A DNA stretch of 64,000 nt, from assembly GCF_914271485.1 (NCBI RefSeq), contig NZ_CAJZAG010000007.1, forward strand, positions 409,255 to 473,254, read 5' to 3'. The notes below the pieces were generated by a model, which did not search any database, was not told the origin of the DNA, and was given only the letters and a program-made list of their open reading frames with translations. A program made the position numbers and the translations under genes. Positions 7,576 through 15,441 of the stretch are shown piece after piece. The stretch comes from Cupriavidus pampae. GTDB lineage: Bacteria > Pseudomonadota > Gammaproteobacteria > Burkholderiales > Burkholderiaceae. Positions within the stretch are counted from its first letter, which is position 1. Each line of letters starts with the position of its first letter.

Positions 7576-8963
7576 ACGGCCCTGACGACTTTCCACAGCC
7601 GCGCTCGCTGCATAGCGTCGAGGCCGAACAGGCAGTGCTGGGTAGCTTGCTGCTCGAGAACGAGGCGATCGATCGGATCGACGGGCTCGACGCCGCGCAC
7701 TTCTGGCGCGACGACCACCGCGTGGTCTTCTCCGCGATCATGCGCCTGGTGACGGCCAACAAGCCGGCCGACGTCGTGACCGTGTATGAATTCCTGCAGG
7801 CCAATGCTCAGGCAGGGCGTGCAGGCGGCCTGCCGTACCTGAACGCGCTGGCGCAGAACACGCCGTCAGCGGCGAACGTCGCGCGCTATGCCGAGATCGT
7901 GCGAGACCGTGCCCTGCTGCGCGAGACTGCGGCGGCTGCGCGCAAGGTGCTCGAGCTGGTCGAAACGCCGAGCGCGATGAAGGGCACCGAGATCGTGGAT
8001 AAGGCGCAGGGCTTGTTGGCTCAGCTGGCACAGATCGGCGTCAGTCGGGGGCCAAAGATGCTCTACGACCTGATGAATGAGTTCGTCGAACGGGTGGACG
8101 AGCGTTACCACAGCCGGATCGAGCCCGGCATCTCGACGGGGATTGCATCGCTCGACCGCGCGCTGAACGGCGGCTTTCACGACGGCAACCTGATCATCAT
8201 TGCTGGCCGGCCTTCGATGGGGAAGACGGCGTTGACCACGGACATCGGGCTCAACATGGCCAGGGCTGGACGCAGCGTTCTGCTGGACTCAATGGAAATG
8301 TCGGATCAGGAGGTCGTCGCGCGGGCGGTCGCAAACCGCGGCGACATTCATCTATCCGCGCTGTTGAATGGTCGCCTCGGGGACAAGGACTGGCCGCGCC
8401 TGACTTGCGCGATCCGGCAGATGAACGACATGCGCTTCGCTATCGATGACAGCCCAGCCATGTCGCTGCTCGAGGTGCGCACGAAAGCGAAGGCGCACCA
8501 GCGCAAGCACGGGCTCGATGTCCTGATCGTCGACTACCTTGGCTTGATGTCAGGCGGCGAGGAAAAGATACGCACCCAACAGATTGGCGCGTACTCGCGC
8601 GGACTGAAGAGCCTGGCCAAGGAACTGAACATTCCGGTCGTGGCGCTGGCCCAGCTCAGCCGAAAGAGCGAGGACCGGCCGGACAAGAAGCCAATCCTGT
8701 CCGACCTGCGCGATTCGGGCGACATCGAACAGGACGCGGACGTGGTCATGCTGGTGCACCGGCCCGAGATGTACGACCCGAACAACGACGCGTTGACGGG
8801 CTACGCCGAGCTGCTGATCCGGAAGAACCGGAACGGGGCGCTTTGCGATGTGCCGCTGCTATACCGCGGTGCGGTGACGAAATTCGAGGAATGGACGGGT
8901 CCGGCGCCGATGATCAGCCACGGTCCAGCCGTCCGCAAGCGCGGCCTCGCCGCGGAACTTTGA
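7572..8963 (+). CDS. dnaB: replicative DNA helicase, DnaB type, 463 aa
   Basis: Phage-encoded ring helicase. The N-terminal DnaB domain (SVEAEQAVLGSLLLENEAID) is followed by the RecA-like motor: Walker A in IIAGRPSMGKTAL, helicase motif around SMEMSDQEVVARAVA, Walker B in VLIVDYLGLM, and the arginine-finger region in ALAQLSRKSEDRPDKKPILS with DLRDSGDIEQDADVVMLVHR. The length fits the family and no intein is present. The open frame extends upstream to 7377, but the ATG at 7572 couples it to the DUF1376 gene. A replication module in an otherwise head-less element is notable. Confidence 0.93.
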   Translation: MNGPDDFPQPRSLHSVEAEQAVLGSLLLENEAIDRIDGLDAAHFWRDDHRVVFSAIMRLVTANKPADVVTVYEFLQANAQAGRAGGLPYLNALAQNTPSAANVARYAEIVRDRALLRETAAAARKVLELVETPSAMKGTEIVDKAQGLLAQLAQIGVSRGPKMLYDLMNEFVERVDERYHSRIEPGISTGIASLDRALNGGFHDGNLIIIAGRPSMGKTALTTDIGLNMARAGRSVLLDSMEMSDQEVVARAVANRGDIHLSALLNGRLGDKDWPRLTCAIRQMNDMRFAIDDSPAMSLLEVRTKAKAHQRKHGLDVLIVDYLGLMSGGEEKIRTQQIGAYSRGLKSLAKELNIPVVALAQLSRKSEDRPDKKPILSDLRDSGDIEQDADVVMLVHRPEMYDPNNDALTGYAELLIRKNRNGALCDVPLLYRGAVTKFEEWTGPAPMISHGPAVRKRGLAAEL

Positions 8964-9002
8964 TTGCAGGCCCACGCGTGTTTTTTGATTGGAGAGGATT
9001 AG

Positions 9003-9632
9003 ATGGACAAACCGCTGTTCGCAGACGTCTCACACGCGCTGCACGTTTCCTACCTGGCGCTTGCGATGCCACCGCGGCAGAAGGCGTCGTTCCGCAACAT
9101 GCTGATCCATCTGATCGAGGGGATCGATGAGCCAACGGCAGCGCAGGAGAAGTGGCTGGCCGAGTTGCGTGGCCCCGCGGGCATGGGCGACTACGACCCG
9201 GACCGGCTGACCATGATCGAGATGCGCGCTCAGTACGCGATGATCACCGACGCGGCGAAGACACGGCTGACGTCGCCGGAGTACGCGGCGGTGCTGGCGC
9301 GCTACGGCCACGGGCCCGACAAGATGGCCGGATGCCAGCGTCTGGCGGTCTACGCGCGACGCTCGTGCGGGCTGACAGCGCTTGGCCTGCTCACCAGCCT
9401 GACGGTCCGGCACCATCTGCCGCGCGCGCAGCGGGATGGGTACGCCCTGCGTGACCTCGCCGACAAGGCGAAGACCAGCACCTACAAGGTCGCTCAGGCA
9501 GCGAAGTGGATGGAGAAGAATTTCAGAGCGCTGGAGGCAAAAGCGTTGGAGCGGCTGGAGCCTTCATTTGTGGCTCACGGCCTCGTGCCAGACCGTACAA
9601 CGTGCGACTCGGCGCAAGCGGTTGTCGCGTAA
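9003..9632 (+). CDS. phage protein, possible late (Q-like) regulator
   Basis: 209 aa, no certain family. The C-terminal part has a helix-turn-helix-like stretch (LRDLADKAKTSTYKVAQAAK). The middle (EYAAVLARYGHGPDKMAGCQ, RLAVYARRSCGLTALGLL) resembles small regulators found at the end of early operons. It is the last gene before a strong terminator and the late tail operon, the place of Q antiterminators. A good Shine-Dalgarno (GGAGAGG) precedes the ATG. The regulatory role is inferred from position. Confidence 0.5.
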   Translation: MDKPLFADVSHALHVSYLALAMPPRQKASFRNMLIHLIEGIDEPTAAQEKWLAELRGPAGMGDYDPDRLTMIEMRAQYAMITDAAKTRLTSPEYAAVLARYGHGPDKMAGCQRLAVYARRSCGLTALGLLTSLTVRHHLPRAQRDGYALRDLADKAKTSTYKVAQAAKWMEKNFRALEAKALERLEPSFVAHGLVPDRTTCDSAQAVVA

Positions 9633-9699
9633 GGGATCGCGGGAGAAATTCTCTTGCCTTCTTCAAACAAGCGATGTAGATTTAACCCACACTCAGCCA

Positions 9700-9735
9700 A
9701 GCCCCGCCCGGTTCACGCCGCGCGGGGCTTTTTTA
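9700..9735 (+). terminator. intrinsic terminator between early and tail genes
   Basis: Stem AGCCCCGC / GCGGGGCT with a 14-base loop is followed by TTTTTT. It separates the early operon from the tail operon. Since no clear promoter is visible in the short gap before 9764, late expression may depend on reading through this hairpin. Confidence 0.8.
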
Positions 9736-9763
9736 TTGCCTCGCAGCTTTATCGGAGTAGAGC

Positions 9764-10357
9764 ATGGCCAATACCAGCGCAACCGGCGGGCCGCTGGCAC
9801 CAGCCGTCGCATCTCCGCCGATCGAAGACGATGCGCTCGACGACTTGCTGCGGGTACTGGTCGCGGGCGTGACAGGGCTCAGCGGCTCGATGGTGCGGTC
9901 GCTATGGCAGCCTGCCGACGCGGAGCCCCCAGGGCCAGACACAGACTGGTGCGCGATGGGCATCACTGCCCAGACCAACGACGCGGCGCCGGTGATTCGG
10001 CACGATCCGGCCGGAGACGGCAGCGATATCTACATTCGGCATCAGGACCTCGACGTGCTGTGCTCGTTCTACGGGCCCGGCGCGAAGGGTAACGCGCAGC
10101 GCCTGGCCGACGGCATGGCCATTCCGCAGAACAGCGAACAGCTAGGCGTGCACGACGCGAAGTTCATCAGCGTTTCGGACATCCGCCCGGCGCAGGACTT
10201 CGTCAATCAGCAGGGGGTACGGCGTTACGACATGACGCTGAACCTGCGTCGCAAGATCACCCGGACCTACCCGGTCCTGAACCTGCTCTCCGCAGAAGTG
10301 CAGTACACCACCGACTCGGTGCCGCCGGTAGCCGGCACGACCATCATTGACCAGTAG
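9764..10357 (+). CDS. phage neck/tail terminator protein (LIC_12616-type)
   Basis: 197 aa; ATG preceded by GGAGTAGAGC. The core (SLWQPADAEPPGPDTDWCAM, GITAQTNDAAPVIRH, DIYIRHQDLDVLCSFYGPGA, QNSEQLGVHDAKFISVSDIR) fits the phage neck terminator family seen immediately upstream of DUF3383 sheath genes. In myophages this protein caps the tail and joins it to the head-neck. It is the first structural gene here; the head genes that normally lie upstream are absent. Confidence 0.78.
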   Translation: MANTSATGGPLAPAVASPPIEDDALDDLLRVLVAGVTGLSGSMVRSLWQPADAEPPGPDTDWCAMGITAQTNDAAPVIRHDPAGDGSDIYIRHQDLDVLCSFYGPGAKGNAQRLADGMAIPQNSEQLGVHDAKFISVSDIRPAQDFVNQQGVRRYDMTLNLRRKITRTYPVLNLLSAEVQYTTDSVPPVAGTTIIDQ

Positions 10358-10366
10358 AGGCACAAT

Positions 10367-11842
10367 ATGTCCAACGGACTGCCGGTTTCTCGGCTAATCA
10401 ACGTCGCCATCAATATGTCGCCGCTGGCGGCGCAAGGCGCCAATCTGAATACAGCGCTGCTTCTGGGCGCATCGTCGGCGATCGATGCCAACGAGCGCAT
10501 GCGCGCGTTTGGCTCCATCGACGAGGTGGCATCCACCTTCGGCACGCTCGCGCCCGAGTATCTGGCGGCGCTGCTGTACTTCCAGCAGACGCCCCAGCCG
10601 TCCGAACTGCTTATCGGCCGCTGGGCGAAGACCGCAACGTCTGGCCTGCTGCGTGGCGCGGCACTCTCGACGGCGCAGAAGGACATCAACACGTGGAAGG
10701 CCGTCACGGCGGGCTCGTTCAAGGTCACCGTCGATGCGAGCCTGAAGACGCTGTCCACGCTGGATTTCTCCGGCGTGACCAACCTGAACGGCGTGGCCAC
10801 GATCATCCAGACCGCGCTGGCCGGCGCGACGTGCGTGTGGAACGGTACGCAGTTCGTCATCACGTCGCCTACCACTGGCACCTCGTCGAAGATCAGCTAC
10901 GCGACGCCCACGGGCACTGGCACCGATATCTCCACGATGCTTGGCATGACCAGCTCGCTGGCGTCCGCGCCGGTTGATGGCATCCTGGCCGAGACGCCCG
11001 ACGCCTGCGTGGCGCTGTTTCTCGATCGCTTCGCCAACAAGTTCCTCGGCCTCCAGTTCGCGGACAGCAGCCTGACCAACGACCAGCACGTAGCCGTGGC
11101 CGACCTCATCGAGGGCGACCAGAAGCACCTGTATGGCGCCACGACGCAGGAGCCGCAGGCGCTCGACAGCACGGCCACCACGGATCTGCTGTCGCGCTTC
11201 AAGGCAAAGGCCTACAAGTACTCGTTCGCGCAGTACTCAAGCACGAGCCCGTACGCTGTCGCTTCGCTGTTCGGACGCCTGCTGACGACCGATTTCAACG
11301 CCAACAACAGCACCATCACGCTGATGTGGAAGCAGGAACCCGGCATCGTGCCGGAGACCCTGTCGAGCACGCAGGCGAATGTGCTGCAGGACAAGCGCGG
11401 CAATGTCTTCGTCGCGTACAACAACGACACCGCGATCGTTCAGTACGGCGTGACGCCGAGCGGCATCTTCATCGACTCGGTCTACAACTCGATCTGGTTC
11501 CAGAACCGTATTCAGACCGATGTGTACAACCTGCTGTATCAGAGCCCGACGAAGATCCCGCAGACCGACACCGGCAATGCGCTGATCGCCACCGTGATCG
11601 CGAGCGTGTGCGACGCGGCGGTGAATAACGGCTATCTGGCGCCGGGCGTATGGAACTCGGCCGGCTTCGGCGCATTGAAGCAGGGAGATCCGCTGGCCAA
11701 GGGCTACTACATCTACGTGCCACCGATCGCATTGCAGTCGCAGGCCGACCGCGAGGCTCGCAAGTCGGTGCCGTTCCAGATCGCCGCCAAAGAGGCCGGC
11801 GCCATCCACAGCGTTGACATCCTCGTCAACGTGAACCGCTGA
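10367..11842 (+). CDS. contractile tail sheath protein, DUF3383 family
   Basis: 491 aa, within the usual DUF3383 range. Conserved blocks include the opening LPVSRLINVAINMSPLAAQG, the QTPQPSELLIGRW motif, MWKQEPGIVPETLSSTQANV, GNVFVAYNNDTAIVQYG and the C-terminal YYIYVPPIALQSQADREARK. DUF3383 proteins are the sheath subunits of one branch of myophage contractile tails. A sheath gene shows that this element encodes a contractile (R-type-like) rather than a flexible tail. Confidence 0.9.
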   Translation: MSNGLPVSRLINVAINMSPLAAQGANLNTALLLGASSAIDANERMRAFGSIDEVASTFGTLAPEYLAALLYFQQTPQPSELLIGRWAKTATSGLLRGAALSTAQKDINTWKAVTAGSFKVTVDASLKTLSTLDFSGVTNLNGVATIIQTALAGATCVWNGTQFVITSPTTGTSSKISYATPTGTGTDISTMLGMTSSLASAPVDGILAETPDACVALFLDRFANKFLGLQFADSSLTNDQHVAVADLIEGDQKHLYGATTQEPQALDSTATTDLLSRFKAKAYKYSFAQYSSTSPYAVASLFGRLLTTDFNANNSTITLMWKQEPGIVPETLSSTQANVLQDKRGNVFVAYNNDTAIVQYGVTPSGIFIDSVYNSIWFQNRIQTDVYNLLYQSPTKIPQTDTGNALIATVIASVCDAAVNNGYLAPGVWNSAGFGALKQGDPLAKGYYIYVPPIALQSQADREARKSVPFQIAAKEAGAIHSVDILVNVNR

Positions 11843-11853
11843 TAGGGGAAATC

Positions 11854-12297
11854 ATGTCGGGTACCTATTCCTTCATCGACGTCCAGGCATCCATCACGGG
11901 TCCTGGCGGCTCTTTCTCGCTGGGATACGGCGAGGCCACGGCACAGGAGGGCATCACTGTCGCCATGGCGAACGACAAGAATGTGATGACCATCGGCGCG
12001 GACGGCGAGGGCATGCATAGCCTGCACGCCGACAACTCCGGCCAGATCACGCTGCGCTACCTCAAGACGGCACCGATCAATCGCACGCTGATGGCGTTGT
12101 ACAACGGCCAGAAGCTCGACAGCCGGCTGTGGGGCAAGAACGTGATCGTCATCAACCAGTCGGTGGCGGGCGATATCGTCACGGCGGTGCAGTGCGCCTT
12201 CAAGAAGTTGCCCGACCTGACGTATGCGCAGGACGGCGGCACGGTCGAGTGGGTGTTCGAGGCGGTGCGCATCGACGAAATGCTGGGGACGTACTAA
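11854..12297 (+). CDS. tail tube protein, DUF3277 family
   Basis: 147 aa: MSGTYSFIDVQASITGPGGS, then AQEGITVAMANDKNVMTIGA and a C-terminal EWVFEAVRIDEMLGTY. This is the DUF3277 family, the inner tube protein that pairs with DUF3383 sheaths. The stop overlaps the next start by one base (TAATG, 12295-12299). Gene order sheath-tube-chaperone-tape measure is the canonical one. Confidence 0.88.
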   Translation: MSGTYSFIDVQASITGPGGSFSLGYGEATAQEGITVAMANDKNVMTIGADGEGMHSLHADNSGQITLRYLKTAPINRTLMALYNGQKLDSRLWGKNVIVINQSVAGDIVTAVQCAFKKLPDLTYAQDGGTVEWVFEAVRIDEMLGTY

Positions 12298-12746
12298 TGG
12301 GCCGCGAGATTCAGCTTGGTGGCAGCCAATACTCGATCGGGCGCCTGAGCGCGATGCAGCAGCTGCACGTCTCGCGTCGAGTGGCGCCGATCGTGCCAGC
12401 GTTGATTCCGGTCTTTCTGAGCATGCGCGGCAGCGCCACCTTTGGCGAGAACCTGGAAGGCCTTGCCGACGCGTTGCAGCCACTCGCGGATGGGCTGGCT
12501 GGTCTGAAGGACGAGGACGCCGAGTATGTGGTCGGCACCTGCCTGTCCGCCGTCCAGCGCCAGCAGCCGACCGGCTGGGCGCGCGTGTGGGCGCTCGAGC
12601 AGAAGCGCCTCATGTTCGAAGATATGGACATGGGGGTGATCCTTCCGCTCGTCGTGCAGGTCATCGTGGCGAATCTCGGCCCTTTTATTCAAGGGTTGCT
12701 TACCAGCCAAGCGAGCAGCCCAGATCTGGCGACACCAGCTGGGTAA
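12297..12746 (+). CDS. tail assembly chaperone, short form (G-like)
   Basis: 149 aa, mainly helical, no enzyme motif. It sits between tube and tape-measure genes, the place of lambda gpG/gpGT-type chaperones that coat the tape measure during tail assembly. The sequence contains a perfect slippery heptamer CCCTTTT at 12680-12686 in the correct phase (C CCT TTT), 57 bases before its TAA stop. Ribosomes that do not slip make this short form. The assignment rests on position plus frameshift signal. Confidence 0.7.
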   Translation: MGREIQLGGSQYSIGRLSAMQQLHVSRRVAPIVPALIPVFLSMRGSATFGENLEGLADALQPLADGLAGLKDEDAEYVVGTCLSAVQRQQPTGWARVWALEQKRLMFEDMDMGVILPLVVQVIVANLGPFIQGLLTSQASSPDLATPAG

Positions 12747-12931
12747 GACACCTGCCGGGCGGCGAGGAATACCTGCTTAGGCCAGTCAAGGCTCAGATGT
12801 GCAAGTACGAATCGATGTTCGACGGCACGCTCGGCCTTGCGGACTTCGCGCTGATGAATGACTTCCTGCTGATGGAAGACGACAACCAGGCAGCCGCACG
12901 CCGCGCGCTGGATCCGAAGAATGGCCAATAA
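12680..12931 (+). CDS. frameshift extension of the tail chaperone (T part, DUF6889-like)
   Basis: After a -1 slip at 12680-12686 the reading frame continues without a stop to 12931, giving a G-T fusion of about 211 aa. The extension encodes TSWVRHLPGGEEYLLRPVKA, QMCKYESMFDGTLGLADFAL and MNDFLLMEDDNQAAARRALD. That is a coherent conserved-looking sequence resembling DUF6889, and it has no plausible independent start. Its end overlaps the tape-measure start (12921). The -1 mechanism is established for tail chaperones in general; here it is inferred from the heptamer and the continuous frame. Confidence 0.72.
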   Translation, partial: PFYSRVAYQPSEQPRSGDTSWVRHLPGGEEYLLRPVKAQMCKYESMFDGTLGLADFALMNDFLLMEDDNQAAARRALDPKNGQ

Positions 12932-14552
12932 CGACAATATCCGCGAGCTTCTGGTCGGTCTCGGCTTCAAGGTCGATGAGACGGGCTTGAAGAACTTCGA
13001 CGAAGGGGTCGAGCGGGCCGCGAAGGGCGTCACGCAACTCGTCACGACCATCGGCGCGTCCGCGCGTTCGGTGAGCGCTGGCGTCTCGGCGCTCGCGTCG
13101 AAGCTCGAGGAAATCTACTTCGTTGCCCAGCGGACCGGCGCCACGGCGACCAGCCTGAAGGCCTTCGACTTCGCCGCGCGCAACCTTGGCATCTCGTCCG
13201 AGACGGCGTTTGGTGCTGTCGAAAGCCTGGCGAAATACCTGCGCAGCAATCCAGCCGGTGAGCGCTACCTCGCCACGCTGGGCGTGCAGACGCGTAATGC
13301 GAACGGCGAGCTGCGCGACACTGCGGACATCCTTGCCGATGTTGGCAAGGAACTGGCCAACAAGCCGACCTTGTCGGGCAAGTATGGAGAAGCCCTCGGT
13401 ATCGACCCGAACCTCCTGCTGGCAATGCGCAGCGGCGAGTTCGCCAGGTTCATGCAGCAGTACCGGGATATGTCCCGGAACAGCGGTCTGGACCAGGCGG
13501 CGGAAGACTCGCACCGTTTCATGGTGCAGATGCGCGAGCTCGGCGCGACGTTCGAGAGCTTCGGCATCAAGGTCGAGGGGGCGCTGCTGCGCAAGGTTGG
13601 GCCGCTGCTGGAGCAGTTCCAGGGGTGGGTTGACGAGCATGGCGACGAGATCGCCGGGCGGGTCGCGGATATCGCGAGCGCCATCCTGACCGCGGCGGAG
13701 ACGCTTGGGCCGCCGCTGAGGTGGGTGGCTGACCAGTTCATCGAACTGGACCGGGTCACCGATGGCTGGTCTACGAAAATCCTGCTGCTGGTCAGCGCGT
13801 TCGGCGCGCTGGGCGGCTTCAAGATCGTTGGCGGCCTGTGGGACATGGTGAAGGCGGTGCGCGCACTGTTCGCAGCCAATGCTGCCGCGGCGGCCGGTGG
13901 CGCAGCGGCTGGTGCGGGCGGCGCGGCTGGGGCGGCAGGTGCTGGGGCGGCAGGTGCGGGGGCGGCAGGTGCTGGTGCGGCAAGTGCCGGTGCGGCAAGG
14001 GCTGGTGCAGTGGCTGGCCGGATGTCGCGCTTTCTGCCGTGGCTTGGGCGATTCGCAGGTGCGGCCGGCCTGGGGCTCTACAGCAGCGACCTGAATACGG
14101 GCGAGGAAGCGGAACTTGCGCGGCGACGTGCCGCGGCTGGCGCGGAGCAACGGCCCGCCGGCGCATACGGCGCTGCGCAGTGGAATCCGGATCGGCAGGC
14201 GAACTTCAAGGCGTGGTCGGGCAAGGACATCCGCGATTCGTCGCTGACGGAACAGTTGCAGTTCGTGCACTACGAGCTGACGCAGGGCGCCGACCAGCGC
14301 GCCGGCCAGTTGCTGCGGGCCGCGCAGAACGCCCAGCAAGCTGGAGAGATCGTATCGCGTTACTACGAGCGTCCGGCACAGGCTGATGCCGAAGCCGCAC
14401 GCCGTGGTGCGTCCGCTGTCTCGCTGCAGCAAGAGACGAACATCAACGTGTACGGTGTCTCCGATCCCGCCGCCGCTGGCCGCGCGGCAGCCGACTCGCA
14501 GGCGCAGGTGAATGGCGACATGGTGCGCAACTTTCAGGGAGCAATCGCGTGA
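12921..14552 (+). CDS. tail tape measure protein with lysozyme-like domain
   Basis: 543 aa. It spans the tail tube and sets its length. The N-terminus (ELLVGLGFKVDETGLKNFDE) is typical of this phage tail family, followed by helical regions and a hydrophobic stretch (ILLLVSAFGALGGFKIVGGL). An Ala/Gly repeat tract lies at about residues 315-365. Residues about 410-450 (YGAAQWNPDRQANFKAWSGK) resemble the phage tail lysozyme domain, which would cut peptidoglycan on injection. The C-terminus has an NINVYGVSDP-type motif. At about 0.15 nm per residue the tail would be near 80 nm (inference). Confidence 0.85.
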   Translation: MANNDNIRELLVGLGFKVDETGLKNFDEGVERAAKGVTQLVTTIGASARSVSAGVSALASKLEEIYFVAQRTGATATSLKAFDFAARNLGISSETAFGAVESLAKYLRSNPAGERYLATLGVQTRNANGELRDTADILADVGKELANKPTLSGKYGEALGIDPNLLLAMRSGEFARFMQQYRDMSRNSGLDQAAEDSHRFMVQMRELGATFESFGIKVEGALLRKVGPLLEQFQGWVDEHGDEIAGRVADIASAILTAAETLGPPLRWVADQFIELDRVTDGWSTKILLLVSAFGALGGFKIVGGLWDMVKAVRALFAANAAAAAGGAAAGAGGAAGAAGAGAAGAGAAGAGAASAGAARAGAVAGRMSRFLPWLGRFAGAAGLGLYSSDLNTGEEAELARRRAAAGAEQRPAGAYGAAQWNPDRQANFKAWSGKDIRDSSLTEQLQFVHYELTQGADQRAGQLLRAAQNAQQAGEIVSRYYERPAQADAEAARRGASAVSLQQETNINVYGVSDPAAAGRAAADSQAQVNGDMVRNFQGAIA

Positions 14553-15127
14553 GCATTCTCGACATGATCTTCTTGAAGTCGAAACGCATCGACGCCATCG
14601 AGATCGGCGTTGAGCTCGAGGAAACACATCTCGACGAGTTGCAGATCACCGAGCACCCTGTGGAGAAGGGCGCGGAGATCAACGATCACGCGTACAAGCG
14701 CCAGCCCGAGCTGACACTGAAATGCGGGTGGAGCAATTCACAGATCAAGGCACTGGCCGGAGCGCTGGAATCGATCTTTGAGGGCGGTGCGCTGCCGTCA
14801 GCCGACTACGTCAGCACGGTCTATTCCCAGCTGCTGGCGCTGCAGGAGACGCGGCGGCCGTTCGATGTGGTCACGTCCCTCCGCATCTACCGCGACATGT
14901 TGTTCAAGTCGCTGTCGGTGACGAAGGACCAGAAGACGGGCGCCGCACTGTACATCACAGCGACGCTGAAGCAGATCCGGATCGTCCAGACGCAGGCGAC
15001 GACGCTGCCGACGCGGCAGGACCAGGCAGATCCGCAGTCAACCGCCGAGACCCTGACAGCTGGGGTCAAGGCAGCGTTGCCGGCCATCCCGGTGCCCGGC
15101 GGCGCGATTCCCTCGGAGCTCTGGTGA
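14549..15127 (+). CDS. baseplate protein, Dit-like
   Basis: 192 aa from a GTG start overlapping the tape-measure stop (GTGA). The central domain (RIDAIEIGVELEETHLDELQ, ITEHPVEKGAEINDHAYKRQ, and RPFDVVTSLRIYRDMLFKSL) matches the Dit-like phage tail domain, which forms the hub ring below the tube. The C-terminal 40 residues are proline- and alanine-rich and probably flexible. Position directly after the tape measure agrees. Confidence 0.78.
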   Translation: MSILDMIFLKSKRIDAIEIGVELEETHLDELQITEHPVEKGAEINDHAYKRQPELTLKCGWSNSQIKALAGALESIFEGGALPSADYVSTVYSQLLALQETRRPFDVVTSLRIYRDMLFKSLSVTKDQKTGAALYITATLKQIRIVQTQATTLPTRQDQADPQSTAETLTAGVKAALPAIPVPGGAIPSELW

Positions 15128-15441
15128 TGGCGAACTACTTTGAAGTCCCGCTGAGTCCGGAACCGCAACGTTTCACCATCACGCTCGGCGGCGTGGACTA
15201 TCGACTGACGGTGCAGTATCGGAAGGCTGGTGGCGCCGGCTGGGTGCTCGATATCGCCGACGCGGCGAACCAGCCGCTGGTCAGTGGATTGCCGCTCGTG
15301 ACCGGCGTGGATCTGCTCGGGCAGTATCGGCACCTGCAGTTCGGCGGCCGGCTCTGGGTGCAAGGCGCGGAGAATCCCGACGATGTGCCGACGTACGACG
15401 ATCTGGGCATCGGCTCGCACGTGTTCTGGGTGACAGACTGA
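15127..15441 (+). CDS. baseplate plug-family protein, 104 aa
   Basis: Small beta-rich protein: YFEVPLSPEPQRFTITLGGV, DYRLTVQYRKAGGAGWVLDI and the C-terminal PDDVPTYDDLGIGSHVFWVT. These motifs are typical of the phage baseplate plug family encoded between the Dit-like and hub genes. I use the ATG at 15127, which overlaps the previous stop by one base; a GTG one codon earlier is possible. Confidence 0.75.
   Translation: MANYFEVPLSPEPQRFTITLGGVDYRLTVQYRKAGGAGWVLDIADAANQPLVSGLPLVTGVDLLGQYRHLQFGGRLWVQGAENPDDVPTYDDLGIGSHVFWVTD

Noticed and set aside
12786..14627. 613-aa minus-strand ORF opposite the tape measure
   Set aside because: Antisense of the tape measure gene; Arg-rich and without a ribosome-binding site or domain.
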